Source: Archivesica marissinica (lineage: Eukaryota; Mollusca; Bivalvia; Venerida; Vesicomyidae). From it: DNA of 64,000 nt. Location: positions 16,506,294-16,570,293 of the forward strand of contig CM026400.1 in assembly GCA_014843695.1 (NCBI GenBank), read 5' to 3'. Below the pieces are notes generated by a model. That model saw only the letters and a program-made list of their open reading frames with translations. It was not told the DNA's origin and searched no databases. Positions within the stretch are counted from its first letter, which is position 1; every line of letters starts with the position of its first letter. A program made the translations under genes and the position numbers. Positions 27,005 to 38,745 of the stretch are shown one piece after another.

Positions 27005-27126
27005 CCACTATTTATAAATTGTGTATACATTATTTATTTTACAACGATTGCGAAGCAAGTTTTAACAACTTATATAATCACTCTCATTGCTAACCACTGC
27101 GCTAATCGGACAGCCACTATTTATAA
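27005..27126 (-). mobile_element. Truncated SINE family 2 tail with 13-bp target duplication
   Basis: CCACTATTTATAA occurs at 27,005-27,017 and 27,114-27,126. Between them is the family-2 tail (ACGATTGCGAAGCAAGT... on plus) with most of the body and head missing. The other arm has a single CCACTATTTATAAG (47,514-47,528, minus) and no insert. This is an arm-specific insertion. Confidence 0.7.
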
Positions 27127-27371
27127 GAATCTGCTACACACAATATGCATACACTATGAGCTACAACTATCTCTGAAACGTAAGAAAGTTCCGTGGAACG
27201 ACGGCCAAACTAAATTTGATACGAAATTTACATTTACACCACACTTGCCTACTTTCGCTTTCTTTGTGTTAGATGAGAATGATACGATGCAGTACCGGAA
27301 ATGATCAACTATCGGCGATCTACGTGAAAACGATGCGCATACCCATGTCATATCGTTGTAATCAAACAGAC
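27127..27371. other. Inner end of the left arm
   Basis: Weak collinearity with 47,340-47,510 persists ('atgcgca...acatacccttgtcac' versus 'atgcgcatacccatgtc'), then is lost. The arm boundary is placed here. No gene is recognised; the plus frame 26,999-27,304 crosses the SINE insertion and is probably chance. Confidence 0.45.
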
Positions 27372-27575
27372 GGATCTGTAGTCCAGTGGTTAACACGTTG
27401 GGTGGTAATCCAGGGATCTCAGGTTCGATCCCCCATCTGACCCTAATAATATTAACAGTCTTTCAGATTTGACATTAAACCGAGGTCTCGTGTCGGTGCT
27501 TTACATCGTACACGTAAAAGAACCAGAGGAGACTCTGGAATGGGTCTGTATCATTGTACTAGCCTCCAAAACAAA
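27372..27575 (+). mobile_element. SINE family 1, head and core
   Basis: Head GGATCTGTAGTCCAGTGG at 27,372, B-box-like GGTTCGATCCCCC, core 'ccgaggtctcgtgtcggtg' and 'ccagaggagactctggaatg'. The 3' part is missing or replaced after 27,575. It is the first recognisable element inside the loop. Confidence 0.8.
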
Positions 27576-27937
27576 AACAAACATACAAAATTGAAGTTGT
27601 AATATATATTGAAAGTTGTTAATTGATATCAAAATGTAGCCTGGTAACAGGCGTCGATATATTTTGCCTGGTCAGTCAAATAAATATGTTTTAACACCGA
27701 GACTATTAATTGGGCCGTATTGAGTTTCTGATCATATTATTTTGCCAGAAGTTAAAAAGTGAAAAATCGACAGACTGGAACCCAGTCTAATCAAAATGTA
27801 ATTGTGCCCACACTTGTGTAAATGATGCAAACCAAATTTAATTTTACATGTTGTCATATTTGTAAAACATAGAACGCATCCTTTTATTTAATTTGAAAAC
27901 TGTTATTTTCAATAGATATATAGAGCGGCATTGTAGA
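27576..27937. other. Loop sequence, nothing recognised
   Basis: AT-rich sequence with no long frame, repeat unit or element end that I can identify. Confidence 0.5.
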
Positions 27938-27941
27938 TTAA

Positions 27942-28396
27942 AGCGACACTACATCGGTGAAAACGCAAATGTCTGCTTAATAACTGAGTATTTCAACAAA
28001 TAAACAAACGTCGTATACGCGGTTTGTTGACATATAACAAAATAATGTAAATAGGGTCGACATTCATGCGTAATACAACGCGTTTATCCTGAATAACACG
28101 AGGTATGGTACATATTTACCGTGATATCTCACATGTGTGCCTATGCATATTTATTTGTAGACTAATCTTAATTAAATTATCTCTAAGCGAAAGTATCGCG
28201 TGTTTAGTATTGACTTCAATGACAACAAAGGTCAATTCAGGAGCCTGGATGACCGTTTTATGAAATCCTACGTTCACGTTTGAAATTGTATACCACAAAA
28301 CTGATTCAATGTTATTGTTCGATGTATTCAGAAGAATTTGTAGTAACAATCCATCTATACATGCATTATATATGCTTTTTGCGATGTAATGTCGCT
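27942..28396. mobile_element. TTAA-flanked MITE (piggyBac-like), 455 bp
   Basis: Terminal inverted repeats are AGCGACACTACATCG at 27,942-27,956 and the reverse complement of AGCGACATTACATCG at 28,382-28,396. The element is flanked by TTAA at 27,938-27,941 and 28,397-28,400. TTAA duplication is the hallmark of piggyBac-type (and Kolobok-type) transposition. No transposase is encoded. It lies only in the loop. Confidence 0.65.
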
Positions 28397-28400
28397 TTAA

Positions 28401-28847
28401 TATTACATGACATATACATATATTTATTAATTAAATTATATTCAGCTTTTCAATCCCATGAGAACACACATACTATAACATATCATTTTGCTAACAGTGC
28501 ACAAATAGTATGCATGCTAGCACAAACATATAGAAAACATAGGCATTTCTCTGACTATGCATATTTCTGTGTGTAATCGCTATTTTCTCGCTATTATAGC
28601 GAAAATAATTCTCCATTTGGATCTTAATCGTAATGGTAAATGCCATCTCAAGACCAAATCTTAGAGTTACATGTGCACTCCATATGCATGAACAATATGC
28701 AACGCTACAGCGCTGTTCCACCATCAGTATATCGTGTGCGAAAAGGAAGCCAACACGATTCGGCAAGTGGATAGCAAGTATACACATACAACATTACCAT
28801 ATGTATTACATACCTCGGCTATATAACAAAATATTAAATACATTAGT
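28401..28847. other. Loop sequence, nothing recognised
   Basis: AT-rich. Frames at 28,280-28,576 and 28,491-28,787 overlap on opposite strands and have no recognisable content. Confidence 0.45.
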
Positions 28848-29000
28848 AGTATAGGGCGCGAGCCTGCATGTGCAGGGGGTGCGAGAAGCACTTTATCTTC
28901 GCGCACTTTGCGTCAAGAAATGGTTAAGTGGTTCAAGTGGTTTATTAGTTTTCCTTGTGAGATAATGGTTAGACTGTGTACGGGGCGCGAGCCTACATAT
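28848..29000. repeat. GC-richer direct repeat, candidate Polinton terminal region
   Basis: GGGCGCGAGCCT occurs at about 28,855 and again at about 28,984, with AGTGGTTCAA repeated nearby. The composition contrasts with the AT-rich surroundings, and Polinton-like genes start right after it. No inverted copy was found at the far side, so a terminal-repeat role is only a suggestion. Confidence 0.3.
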
Positions 29001-29217
29001 GTTAAAAGTGGTTCAACAGTCAAGTAGAGAGAAAAATGTAATCATAGAGAATAAACCAGATGTAAAAAAAAAATGTAATAGAAAACCTTATATTCGAAAA
29101 CCAAACATTGTACCAGTTTATGCTATACTACATGAAGAGACACCATTGGACGATATAATTCAGACGATACCTGCGCCGCCATCTCCAATTGCTAGAAAGA
29201 AAATAGCGATAAAATGA
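28999..29217 (+). CDS. Small basic protein of unknown function (72 codons)
   Basis: An ATG frame rich in Lys, Arg and Pro, with KPDVKKKCNRKPYIRKPN in the middle and a proline-rich end before ARKKIAIK. No family is recognised. It sits between the GC-rich repeat and the zinc-knuckle gene, in line with the polymerase relic, so it could be a small Polinton protein. It could also be chance. Confidence 0.25.
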   Translation: MLKVVQQSSREKNVIIENKPDVKKKCNRKPYIRKPNIVPVYAILHEETPLDDIIQTIPAPPSPIARKKIAIK

Positions 29218-29242
29218 CCTAGAAAATAACAAGGTATGTTTT

Positions 29243-30030
29243 TTATTCAGATTTTATAATGTTCTGCACTTCAACCTCTTCTTCTTTGGTTTGGTTGGGT
29301 TCATCATTATCATCATCATCAGCATCAGCATCAGCATCATCATCACCACTGATACTCTGTGTGTATCTCATGCGAAACTTCTTCAGAACTGCTTCATGCT
29401 TCTTTTTACGTTCATTTGTCTTCTCATCTGCAGGTTCATCTTCGAAATCTGAGAGTATTATCAGATCCATACATCCTTCTTGATTTTCGGTTACATTATT
29501 TACGAAAATCGCAATGGCCTCAGTTAGCTTCATAGCATTACATTTATCAGCAAAATGTCCTGATTGGTGACATTTGAAACATACTTTCTCTTCAGTACAT
29601 ATATCTGCTAGATTTAAAACAATTGCGACATGTCTCTGTATGGCAGTGATTGGCATAATGTCCCTTAAACTCACACCTGTAACAAGTTATAGCAGTAAGT
29701 CTCTCATCTGATGGGCACGCTGTAGGATAATGACCAATTTCTTTACACTTATAACATTTGGCCTTATCCTCCTTATATGTTTCAGCCATGTGATCATATT
29801 GGTAGCATTTCGTACAGTGTTTGGCTGTACATTTCGTTCCATAATGACCTTTTTCTTTACATTTCCAGAATTTAACATCTTTTTTCTTCTTACAGTCTGG
29901 AGCATAATGACCCTTCTCTTTACATGTTTCACATTCTGAATAATCGAATGGACATTCATCAGATAAATGTACCACAATGCTTGCAAAATCCATATGCGTT
30001 GTCAGACTTAAATTTGTTGTCTGAATAATG
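29243..30030 (-). pseudogene. CCHC zinc-knuckle protein, frameshifted
   Basis: Two minus-strand frames (29,592-30,053 and 29,243-29,674) together encode a row of about seven retroviral-type zinc knuckles. Clear ones are CETCKEKGHYAPDC, CYKCKEIGHYPTAC, CYRCEFKGHYANHC and CFKCHQSGHFADKC. One lacks its first Cys (FWKCKEKGHYGTKC) and one ends in Tyr (CTKCYQYDHMAETY). Frameshifts lie near 29,960 (first knuckle) and 29,600-29,670. The C-terminus is strongly acidic (DADADADDDD) and Lys-rich. Tandem knuckles bind single-stranded nucleic acid in CNBP/Gis2-like and gag proteins. Placement opposite the polymerase relic suggests a Polinton-borne or captured gene; that is inference. Confidence 0.65.
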
Positions 30031-30221
30031 ACTGAAAGGCAATTTATAATCAAATTCTGGCAGTTGAGATCACTCTATTAGTTGAGACATCGTGATCTGA
30101 AATGATTGTACATAATGCGCGAAATAGTATCCCTATTATATGATTGTCAACCCTCATATCCACTAACCACTATACATAGAATCAGTAAAAACTGTTGTCT
30201 CAAATCATTTCGTAGTGAACA

Positions 30222-32640
30222 ATGCGTAAGCTGGTTGACTACTCAGATTCTTCTTCTGAAGAGGGAACTGAAATTACTTGCCAAATAAATGAACGTGAAC
30301 ATAGAAAGTCACGAAAATTTCAGACTTCCAGTAGAGTGTGTGAATTACTGATAACATGAGGGGAAATTACATCCCTGGTGTGTTTAATACAATAGTAAAT
30401 AATTTAAAGCATCAAGGAGGGGTGAAAGATATTTATAAGATCAGATTCTCAATAACCTATCCAACGTCGAAATTCGGTATACATATACCAACCAGTACAG
30501 CATCAAATGTCTATGGAGACAATATGTTGGCGAAAATTGAAAAAGTAGTTGAAAGTAATGAAAACTTTAGATTTGAAGAAAAGGGCTTAAAGTTGGAGAT
30601 GACTCATACGCAAATGCCTAGTGGAAAGGGGAAGTCCACAGATATGCATTATGGGGCAAATGATGGTATTGAAAACATAACTAAAAAGAGTAACTGTGTT
30701 GTACAGATTCACAATACAGAGTATACAATGTGTTTGCTTGAGCTGTAAGCGTTGGTATGGTGTATGTTAACAAAAACGATACCCCAGAATGGAAAAAACT
30801 GTGGACAAATATCGCTAACTCATTTTTGAACAAAAAGCAAGAGCAATAGAATTGTCAAAAGATTGTGATTTACAAATAGATAAGGGGTGTGGGATAGATG
30901 AATTTACAAGGTTTCACTGAAGGTCTGGGGTCAACATAGGTATTTGATTTGTTGGTGGTCATAATGGTAAAACAATACATGTGTATAATTACAATAATCA
31001 TTATGATTATATCAAAAACATTTGGATGATTGACAGAAATGGCTAACGGTTACTTTCCAGTTTTGGCAAATACAAGGGTGATGTAGGTTCATATCTCCCT
31101 ATAGCAATATACAAACCTGGTATGATGAAATCTGATAGAAAAACGAGTTTCAAAAATGGTATGATACCCAGGTCTCATATAACGCATTTATTTCCAAGCT
31201 GAAATGGAGACGTATTGTAGATCTGATGTAGATATTTTAAGAATGGGGTGTGGTGAATTCATAGAGCTCATGATGGAAATCGAAAAAATCAACCCATTTA
31301 CAGAAGCTGGGGCCTGTAACAAATCATGGAGAACGAATCATCTCCCTGAAGAAACATTAAGCATACTCCATGATGTAGGTTACCCAAATAAATGTAAATA
31401 TTCGATTAAAGGGGTTAGATGGATTCCAAATGAACCTGTTAAAATAAAACAGAAAATCAAACATGCCTTAAACGGAGGGGAATAGTATGTAGATGGGTTT
31501 TGTGTGGCTACCAACACAGTCTACGAATTTCATGCGTGCTTCTTTCATGGATGCAAACTTTGTTACACAAAACGTAAACCCATATTCAGCACAAACTATG
31601 GAAAAACTTTACCAGAAAATTATTAGCAGGCAAAACTATCTGATAAAAGCCGGGTACAACTTGGTTACCATGTGGGAATGTAGCTTTGACAGTAAATGTT
31701 CCAATAATAAAGAATATAAACAGGAAACTGAACATTTTACGGGAACTTTATACCTATCAAACCTAGAGATGGTTTAAATGGGGGCCGTACCAATGCAGTG
31801 AAATTACATTACAAAATTGATGATACAAACCAAGAGGAGATTAAGTATGTGGACATATGTAGTTGTACCAATACCTTAATAAACACGGAGAGTACCACGT
31901 GGGTCACCCAGACATTCTGTAGTTGTACCAATACCTTAATAAACACGGAGAGTACCACGTGGGTCACCCAGACATTCTGTAGTTGTACCAATACCTTAAT
32001 AAACACGGAGAGTACCACGTGGGTCACCCAGACATTCTGTAGTTGTACCAATACCTTAATAAACACGGAGAGTACCACGTGGGTCACCCAGACATTCTGT
32101 AGTTGTACCAATACCTTAATAAACACGGAGAGTACCACGTGGGTCACCCAGACATTCTGTAGTTGTACCAATACCTTAATAAACACGGAGAGTACCACGT
32201 GGGTCACCCAGACATTCTGTAGTTGTACCAATACCTTAATAAACACGGAGAGTACCACGTGGGTCACCCAGACATTCTGTAGTTGTACCCATACCTTAAT
32301 AAACACGGAGAGTACCATGTGGGTCACCCAGACATTCTGACAAAAGAAGACATAGATCAAGACAAACTATTAGAGTATAGAGGGATTCTCAAATGTAAAT
32401 TATTTCCTCCAAAAGAGTTATGGTTACCAGTATTACCAATTCATTGTAATAAAGCATGACTTGTGGTGAAATAAATGAGCAAACGAAATGCTCTCATTCA
32501 GATTATGAAAGATGTTTAGTAGGGACTTGGTCAATGCCTGAAATTGTTAAGACAAATGCTAAATAGTATAAAAGGTACGAGTTTTACTTTATCTATTCAT
32601 TTAAAAATAAAGATGACATACCTATATGATTATAGGTGTT
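30222..32640 (+). pseudogene. Degenerate protein-primed family B DNA polymerase of a Maverick/Polinton
   Basis: The reading starts plausibly at ATG 30,222 (MRKLVDYSDSSSEE, acidic) and is broken by many stops and shifts. Recognisable landmarks in order are: 30,356-30,748, the N-terminal region ending in an N-x-C-L segment; 31,204-31,485, YCRSDVDILRMGC and a following GY segment; 31,493-31,777, an exonuclease/TPR-like part with a WECSF motif; about 31,760-31,790, the DGLNGGRTNA segment before the catalytic motif; 31,861-32,340, the catalytic SLYP-type segment amplified eight times; and about 32,465-32,560, a CSHSDYERCLVGTW motif. These landmarks match Polinton polymerases, which replicate the element from a terminal protein. 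The gene cannot be functional. No integrase, ATPase or capsid gene is seen nearby. Confidence 0.82.
31861..32340 (+). repeat. 60-bp tandem repeat, eight copies, inside the polymerase catalytic segment
   Basis: Eight units of exactly 60 bp. The first seven are identical and the eighth has two substitutions (ACCCATACC and ACCATGTGG). In the polymerase frame each unit covers the motif A region (a degenerate SLYP, then a VGHPDIL segment). In the upstream frame it reads SCTNTLINTE, so a one-base shift precedes the array. The 180-183 codon frames on both strands are by-products of the repeat. Confidence 0.95.
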
Positions 32641-32713
32641 CATGTGATTGGGAGTATGTCTGTGAATATGTGTTCCCAAGATGCCATAATAGTACACCAC
32701 ATGTTTAGCAAGA

Positions 32714-33257
32714 GATTACTGCGAATATTACGAAACGCTTGAGTTAAAGAATATATTACCAACAGAAGACTTAGTAGATCAATTTGTAGGAAATGTTTGG
32801 TATTACTTAAAAGATTACCATATACAGTGTTCGTGTAAACCTGATGTATACCACGATGCAATGGTTTTAGCAAAATATTGCTATGAGTATGAACCGTCGG
32901 ATATGTCCTGGCAATTTGAAGAAATGTACGAAGGTAGCTAGTATTATCATATGCCCTTTAACTTTTGTTATATATAACAAAGCAATATTCGTTTTCAGAT
33001 TCAATGCAGAAAAATGAAACTGATGTGCTCATTAGAAAGACATGAAAACAGACGAAATAAAGGAAATAGAAAACAAAGTTGGATCAAAATTGATTTATGA
33101 AGATTATCTAAGTCCTAACAATGACCAAAGACAATGTACAGAAGAACAATATACAAAACTGGAACGATGTGCTAAAACCATGGACATTAGTGAGCATTTT
33201 GAAGTATATGTAACAAACGCAAACAAAAATCCATTGTTTTATACCATTTACCTCTGA
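32714..33257 (+). pseudogene. Hypothetical Polinton-associated coding remnants
   Basis: An open stretch without ATG (32,714-32,941, 75 codons) contains Asp/Glu-rich and aromatic residues (DMSWQFEEMYEG). A second frame (33,042-33,257, 71 codons) begins MKTDEIKEIENKVGSK. Between them, GGTAGC...TTTTCAG could be an intron. I recognise no family. The second frame runs up to the left end of the inverted-repeat element at 33,274. Just beyond the far end (38,893-38,967) an open segment GFVLDGQLVHNETINKY could be its continuation, so the element may have split this gene. Confidence 0.35.
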
Positions 33258-33654
33258 TAATGGGGCATATTAGTATATGTTGTTGTGTAATATCGTGAAC
33301 AGTTTGGGTTAATTTTTGCCAACCTTATTTTTTAGTGACTATGGACCATAAATTTATCAAATATTCAGGTTGGCATTTTTTTGGCCGCCATCTTGGATTA
33401 TTGGCGGCCATCTTGAAATTCGCTAGGGTAAAAACACATTTCCGATCATAGCTTTACCTCTGATATTTACAGGTATTTACATGATATTAGTGTCTAAATG
33501 TATGTTTTAGAGGGCTAGCAATCATTTGTGATACTTTAGAAAGGTCTAAATATAAAACTTGACAAGGAAATTGTCAATAATGCCAGTATTTAGCTAATAG
33601 CGGCAGCCAAAATTTCATTCATGTTCTTTTTTGATATTTCATAGCTGTTATCAT

Positions 33655-36600
33655 GACCTAATTTGACTATTGTATATATCCTGATGCTGTATCCCATGCT
33701 GGTGCAGAAATGTCATACCAGCACACACTTCAGCATGTTTCACAGATAGCTTGCGCAGTGAAGAATAACATGGAAGAACATGGCGGAACATACATCCCTC
33801 CAGGACTCGTACCGAACCAACCTTTACGTGCTGCTCTGGACAATATTGATGCCAAAGTTGATCAACCTGATGGGAAACATTCATTCCATGCTCTTGCATC
33901 AGCAATATTCCAGCAAGGTGGACCTAGAGGCACAGAACAACATGTGAGAGACCTACTAAATGTTAATATACCTCCTGACAGCAAATTAAAAAATGTGCCA
34001 AACACAGTGGTAGACATTGTGCCATGTACCATCACAGGAAGCCCTAAACCAAGGACTAGCCCTCATTATCCTAGTTTTGAGCTTTTTCAGCATCAGGATA
34101 TACTCAAGGAATCAAATAAAAATGACATTGCATGGTTGCTAAGTCGTTACTTCAAAAGAAAATGTGTAACCACATCCAGTGAAAGCAGACAAACTGCAGA
34201 CAGAGATCCCCTTCCTGAAGAACAACCCGATGACACAGATCAGACTTCACCAAGGAGTAAACAATATATTCCTGTATGGTCAGCCTATAATTCGTTGTTA
34301 GCAAAGAAACAAGTAGTTGACAATGTCCATGCATTACCTCTAATCAATGCACCAGCACATGAAGGTGACACCACTACTCAACCTTCATAATATTAATGTG
34401 ATTAACACAGAACCAGAAAACAAAATGCCAGTTTGTGTCTGGCTGGATATGGATCTGTACAAGAGGTTTTTAAAACTTCCATACCTGGATCCTCAGCTGT
34501 ATAATGGTAAATGTATTGAATCCCCAGGACAGTTTCATACAGTGTTGTGTGCTCTCAGATGTATGGGTCAGACTGTTGAGAGTAGCGGACTTGATCAAGC
34601 GTGGGTACTGGCACAAATAATCAATGGCAAGCATCATAACCGAGCAACTGATTGTCACCAGTTTACCCTGCATGTCCTCTCAGACCTACTCTTTGATGCC
34701 TTCTTTGAGAAGCATCCTCATGCATATGAAGCTTTAGAAACAAGTCTACAGAATCTGACACATGCCTGCAGTGGAAAACATACTGTTGGTAAAGCTCACC
34801 AGCAACTGAAATCTGCAATGTTAGCAGCTGATTTCCAGAAACTCATGGATGAATTTGATGCAGCAAATGAAAAGTACCCATGTATAAGTCGGCACGGATG
34901 TACATGCGGCAAATCACTGATCTGCTTCAATTCATCCGAGGCACACGTCAGAGGCAGTGGAACTTACATTTGGCCTCTCTGGAACAGCTGTGCATTTCGT
35001 TCTGTGCCTACAATAGATTGGACTACGCACAGAATATTCCAGAATATTTAGTAAGGATGTACCAACTACAGCAGAGTGACATTTTGGTGTGGAGAGTTCC
35101 AAAATGGGAATTTCACAGTTAATACAAATCGTGTACCCTTCACTGCTGTTGGTGTGGATCAGGCACAGGAACATATCAACAAAGTCCACAAAGGAGATGG
35201 TGGCATCTCTGGTATAACCAACAATCCCCAAGCACTTCTACGGTATTGCCTCAGCACACCACACTTAACAGCTATATCACAGGAAATGGACGAAATGTTG
35301 GGAAATGTCAAAAGTTACACGTGATACTCACCATGTTGTGAACAACAACAGTTCCCTCGACATCGCTCGTTGGGGCATTTTAGAAAGTACAATATTTTTT
35401 TCAATCGTATGCAGACTGTACAAAATAATAAAATATGGTTCCTGTATATTGATTTTTAGACTAATTGCCAAATTTTATATATACGTCGTCAAGTCGGGAG
35501 CACGGCTGACCATATGAAATCCCAAATTCACTGTTCGAATTATTTCGGAAGTTATTTCTGCTCCAACAGCATAGTGATGCGCCAAGAAAATAATGTTCTA
35601 CAACTGAAAGAAGTCCTGTCAAAGTCGAATCCTTTCACAGTGTCCAAGTGTGAAGATGGTACAGAAGTGAAGTTGTACAACATCACAACAGATGTCATCA
35701 TGCCACACAATGTTCAAGATAGTATACTCGGCACTGAAGAGAGAGGTAGAACTACTTACTGCAATTTTGTAAGGGAGAGAATCCAAGGGCAAAAGAATCT
35801 ATGGGACAAAATGGGAAAGTGCGTGGCTGGGATGCAGGGTGTACAACAATAAAGGTAGCATCTGGATCAACTGAAGTAAATTTGAAGGCATCCAATTTCA
35901 TGATGGCCCGTCTCTTTGTTATCACACGATCTATACGTGAGCTCGATCTCAAAGAGGTTATTAGAAAATATGAGTTATCTACTACAAACAGTATGCTAAT
36001 GAAATTTGATGTGAAGATAAATCACAGTTAATTCATCAACTGGAGGCTCTCGTTGCAGATGAGCCAGTGACAGAGGAACCATCTCCAGAAGAAGTAGCAA
36101 TCCTAGAGCAAACATGCATATTCTTCGATGGTATGGCTGTGGTCAATGAACTGATTGTTGCTAAAGAATCGATCAAAACATGCAGTGATCTGGCTAACTA
36201 CTTTGTGAATGCCATCGATAGGAAGTCCTCCGATTACAGCATCTCATGTGTAGTGTTTGATAACTATAGCATTCAAGCATCAATGAAAATACAACACTAG
36301 ACAAAGACGCACTGGAGGGAGATCATCTCATACTCCTGATTACAAGATAGATGACTCGACAAAGATTAATGACTTCAGTACCTTTCTGCGCAGTACTAAA
36401 ATCAAGGAGCTGTTGACACTCTATCTTGCTCAAAAGGTAGTAGAGAACTGTAAGTCACAAGTCACAACAGTAACCCATCTGGGTGTATCCATCAACCAGT
36501 CTCCAGCAGATATAATGAACCTTAACAGTAGCCAAGAAGAAGCAGACACTCTTCTCATCCTGTATGCTGCAGAAATACACAAATCAGGATTCCATGTTCA

Positions 36601-37354
36601 CATATATGCATCTGACACTGACGTGTTGGTCTGTGCAGTGTCAGAGTTACCACAGTTGGGTAGTGAAGCAACAGTCATCATGGGTACAAGCACAAACCGA
36701 CGGCATGTTAAACTGCAACAAGTCTCAGCATTAAGAGGATTACATGCAATAAGTGGATGTGACACTAATGGACGGATCTATGGGAAGAGCAAGACTAGCT
36801 GGTGGAAAGCAGAAGACAATGTGATCTGTGTTCCGACAAAATTGGGCAAAGGTCAAGAACCTACACCACAAGTACTCACAGGTTGTGAAGATTTCATCTG
36901 CAAACTCTCCAATACCAAGGATGTGTCATATACTAAAGCTAAGGAATTGCGATGAAATGCATTCCGTACTCTGAACGTAAATCAAGGTGTGGAGAAGTTA
37001 CCACCCACACAAGGTGCCATGATGGAACACATTCGCCGAGCTCATCTACAGTGCCATGTGTGACAAGAAGTACTTGTTCTAAAGCCATGTCGTCTTGACC
37101 CAACAAAGTTTGGATGGTATCGAGAATCTATCAGTGAACAGAAACCAATTCTTTCCAAAATGCCTCCAGCCCCTGAATCAGTTACATAATTTGTGAGCTG
37201 TGGTTGCAGCAAAAGTTTGTGTAATGCTCGTTGTTCTTGCAAGCAAAACAATTTAGAGTGCACAGAATTGTGCAAGTGTGAAGCCAATCCAGAGAGCTGT
37301 ATGAATACCCAACAGGTCTGCATGTCAGATCAAGAAACTGATTCAGATGAATAA
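33655..37354 (+). pseudogene. Large PIN-like/CXC protein of the 33-39 kb element, broken
   Basis: Successive plus frames (33,710-34,390; 34,347-35,051; 34,880-35,122; 35,076-35,324; 35,514-35,852; 36,067-36,300; 36,413-36,955; on to 37,354) read as one protein family that I recall as abundant and uncharacterised in cnidarian and molluscan genomes. Features are: an N-terminal DNIDAK...GKHSFHALA region; a middle segment with AVGVDQAQEHINK and KGDGGISGITNNP; a PIN/FEN-like nuclease-type core with SQEEADTLLILYAAE, ASDTDVLVCA and SGCDTNGRIYGKSK (acidic residues fit metal binding); and a C-terminal CXC-like tail CNARCSCKQNNLECTELC. At least five frame breaks and stops (for example TGA at 36,953 and TAA near 37,190) make it a pseudogene. 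The 35,340-35,540 gap may be an intron or an insertion. A role in transposition is inferred from the flanking inverted repeats. Confidence 0.72.
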
Positions 37355-38745
37355 CAGTTTTCGCACTTTAAATTTCTTCATATAAAGAAAAATTGCTAAT
37401 TCAACCCTTACAACAGACTAAAATTGATATAATTTTTTAATTGGTGACTCAACATCATGGTTAAGGTTATGTAGTTGTAGTTCAATGTGGCCAGTGTGTA
37501 ATTATACATATTTAGAAATTAACATCATCAAAATCCAACTAGTATTGGTCGAGATATTGTGGTGTCCCCCCTCGTCGGCTCTTATCTACGTCTGGTCTAT
37601 TTACGGCTCTTTCCAAGGTTTAAGCTACATAAACTCTCTGGTCGTTGTCTAGGGGTATATTTCATTTCTCGATACAATAACAACGTAATACAATGTTCTT
37701 TTCTATCTATTTTACTGGTCGTCTGGTATATTCTCCTATTTCGTATATTCACGTATCGTGAATCTATGATCTCTTATCTATATCATAATCACTTCAAGCC
37801 TCATTAATTTCTAGTGTCTTTATTAGATCATCGCCATGTCGCTAATTGGATTACATTTTTAATCTTCAATATACAATCAAGGATATCTCAATTAGACTGT
37901 CTAATTTGATCAGCCGCTCGCGTCTCTTGATAATTTCAATATCTCACCGAACTGTTCTGGTATCAATTTATTACCGCTATATTTTAGAGATAATTTGTAT
38001 CTCTTATCTATATCATATTATTTATCACGTATTCTATTCAAGACATACGGTGCTATTTAATCCATCGCTATTCAATGTGTACATAACACTTAAGTTCAAT
38101 TTATAGTTCGTTATATAAGTATATTAAATTAATATACAGATGACATCTCGCCGTTAGTCTTAGCTATCACGTATTATATTCAAGACATACGGTGCTACTT
38201 AATCCATCGCTACCCAAAGTGTCCGTAACACTTAAGTTCAGTTTATAGTTCCTTTTATAAGTATATTAAATTAATATACTGAAGGCATCTCGCCTTTAGT
38301 GTCATATAAACAGTAATTGTTTTCTATTTGAGATACACAATCAATCCTTGCATAAGGACAGCTTTTTGTGCTCTAATTTCTCTATCATTTACTCGGAAAT
38401 ATATACCTTTAAGTCAGACAGCGTGGCGCTGACCACCTGTTACCTTACGCAATCAAAATCGTAACGTTAACGAAACAGCCAGACATATTGGCGCCTCATC
38501 AAAAGAAACCGACAACTATTACATAATCTCTCGCGGTAAGATAAATTAACGATACACAAATTAATTTCTCATGTAATCATCTTTTTGCGCACCTAAATAG
38601 CTTGTTGATTTTAGGCGCGAATATTGCATAACTATAGTACGGTCATTTCTATTTATAATATATACATTAGACAATCACAATACTTAGTATCGTGTGCAAA
38701 ATAGCTGTTTTTGCACAATATGGTCACTAATGTGTTTTTATATAG
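37355..38745. other. Non-coding 3' part of the element, with a 138-bp tandem duplication
   Basis: 38,025-38,162 and 38,165-38,303 are two copies of one sequence (TTCAAGACATACGGTGCTA and AAGTATATTAAATTAATATA in both) with about 10 percent difference. The rest is AT-rich and without long coding frames. Confidence 0.6.

Noticed and set aside
29259..29483. Serine-rich plus-strand frame
   Set aside because: Antisense of the acidic tail of the zinc-knuckle gene.
31798..32360. Frames of 180-183 codons with 20-residue repeats
   Set aside because: Wrong-frame readings of the amplified polymerase segment.
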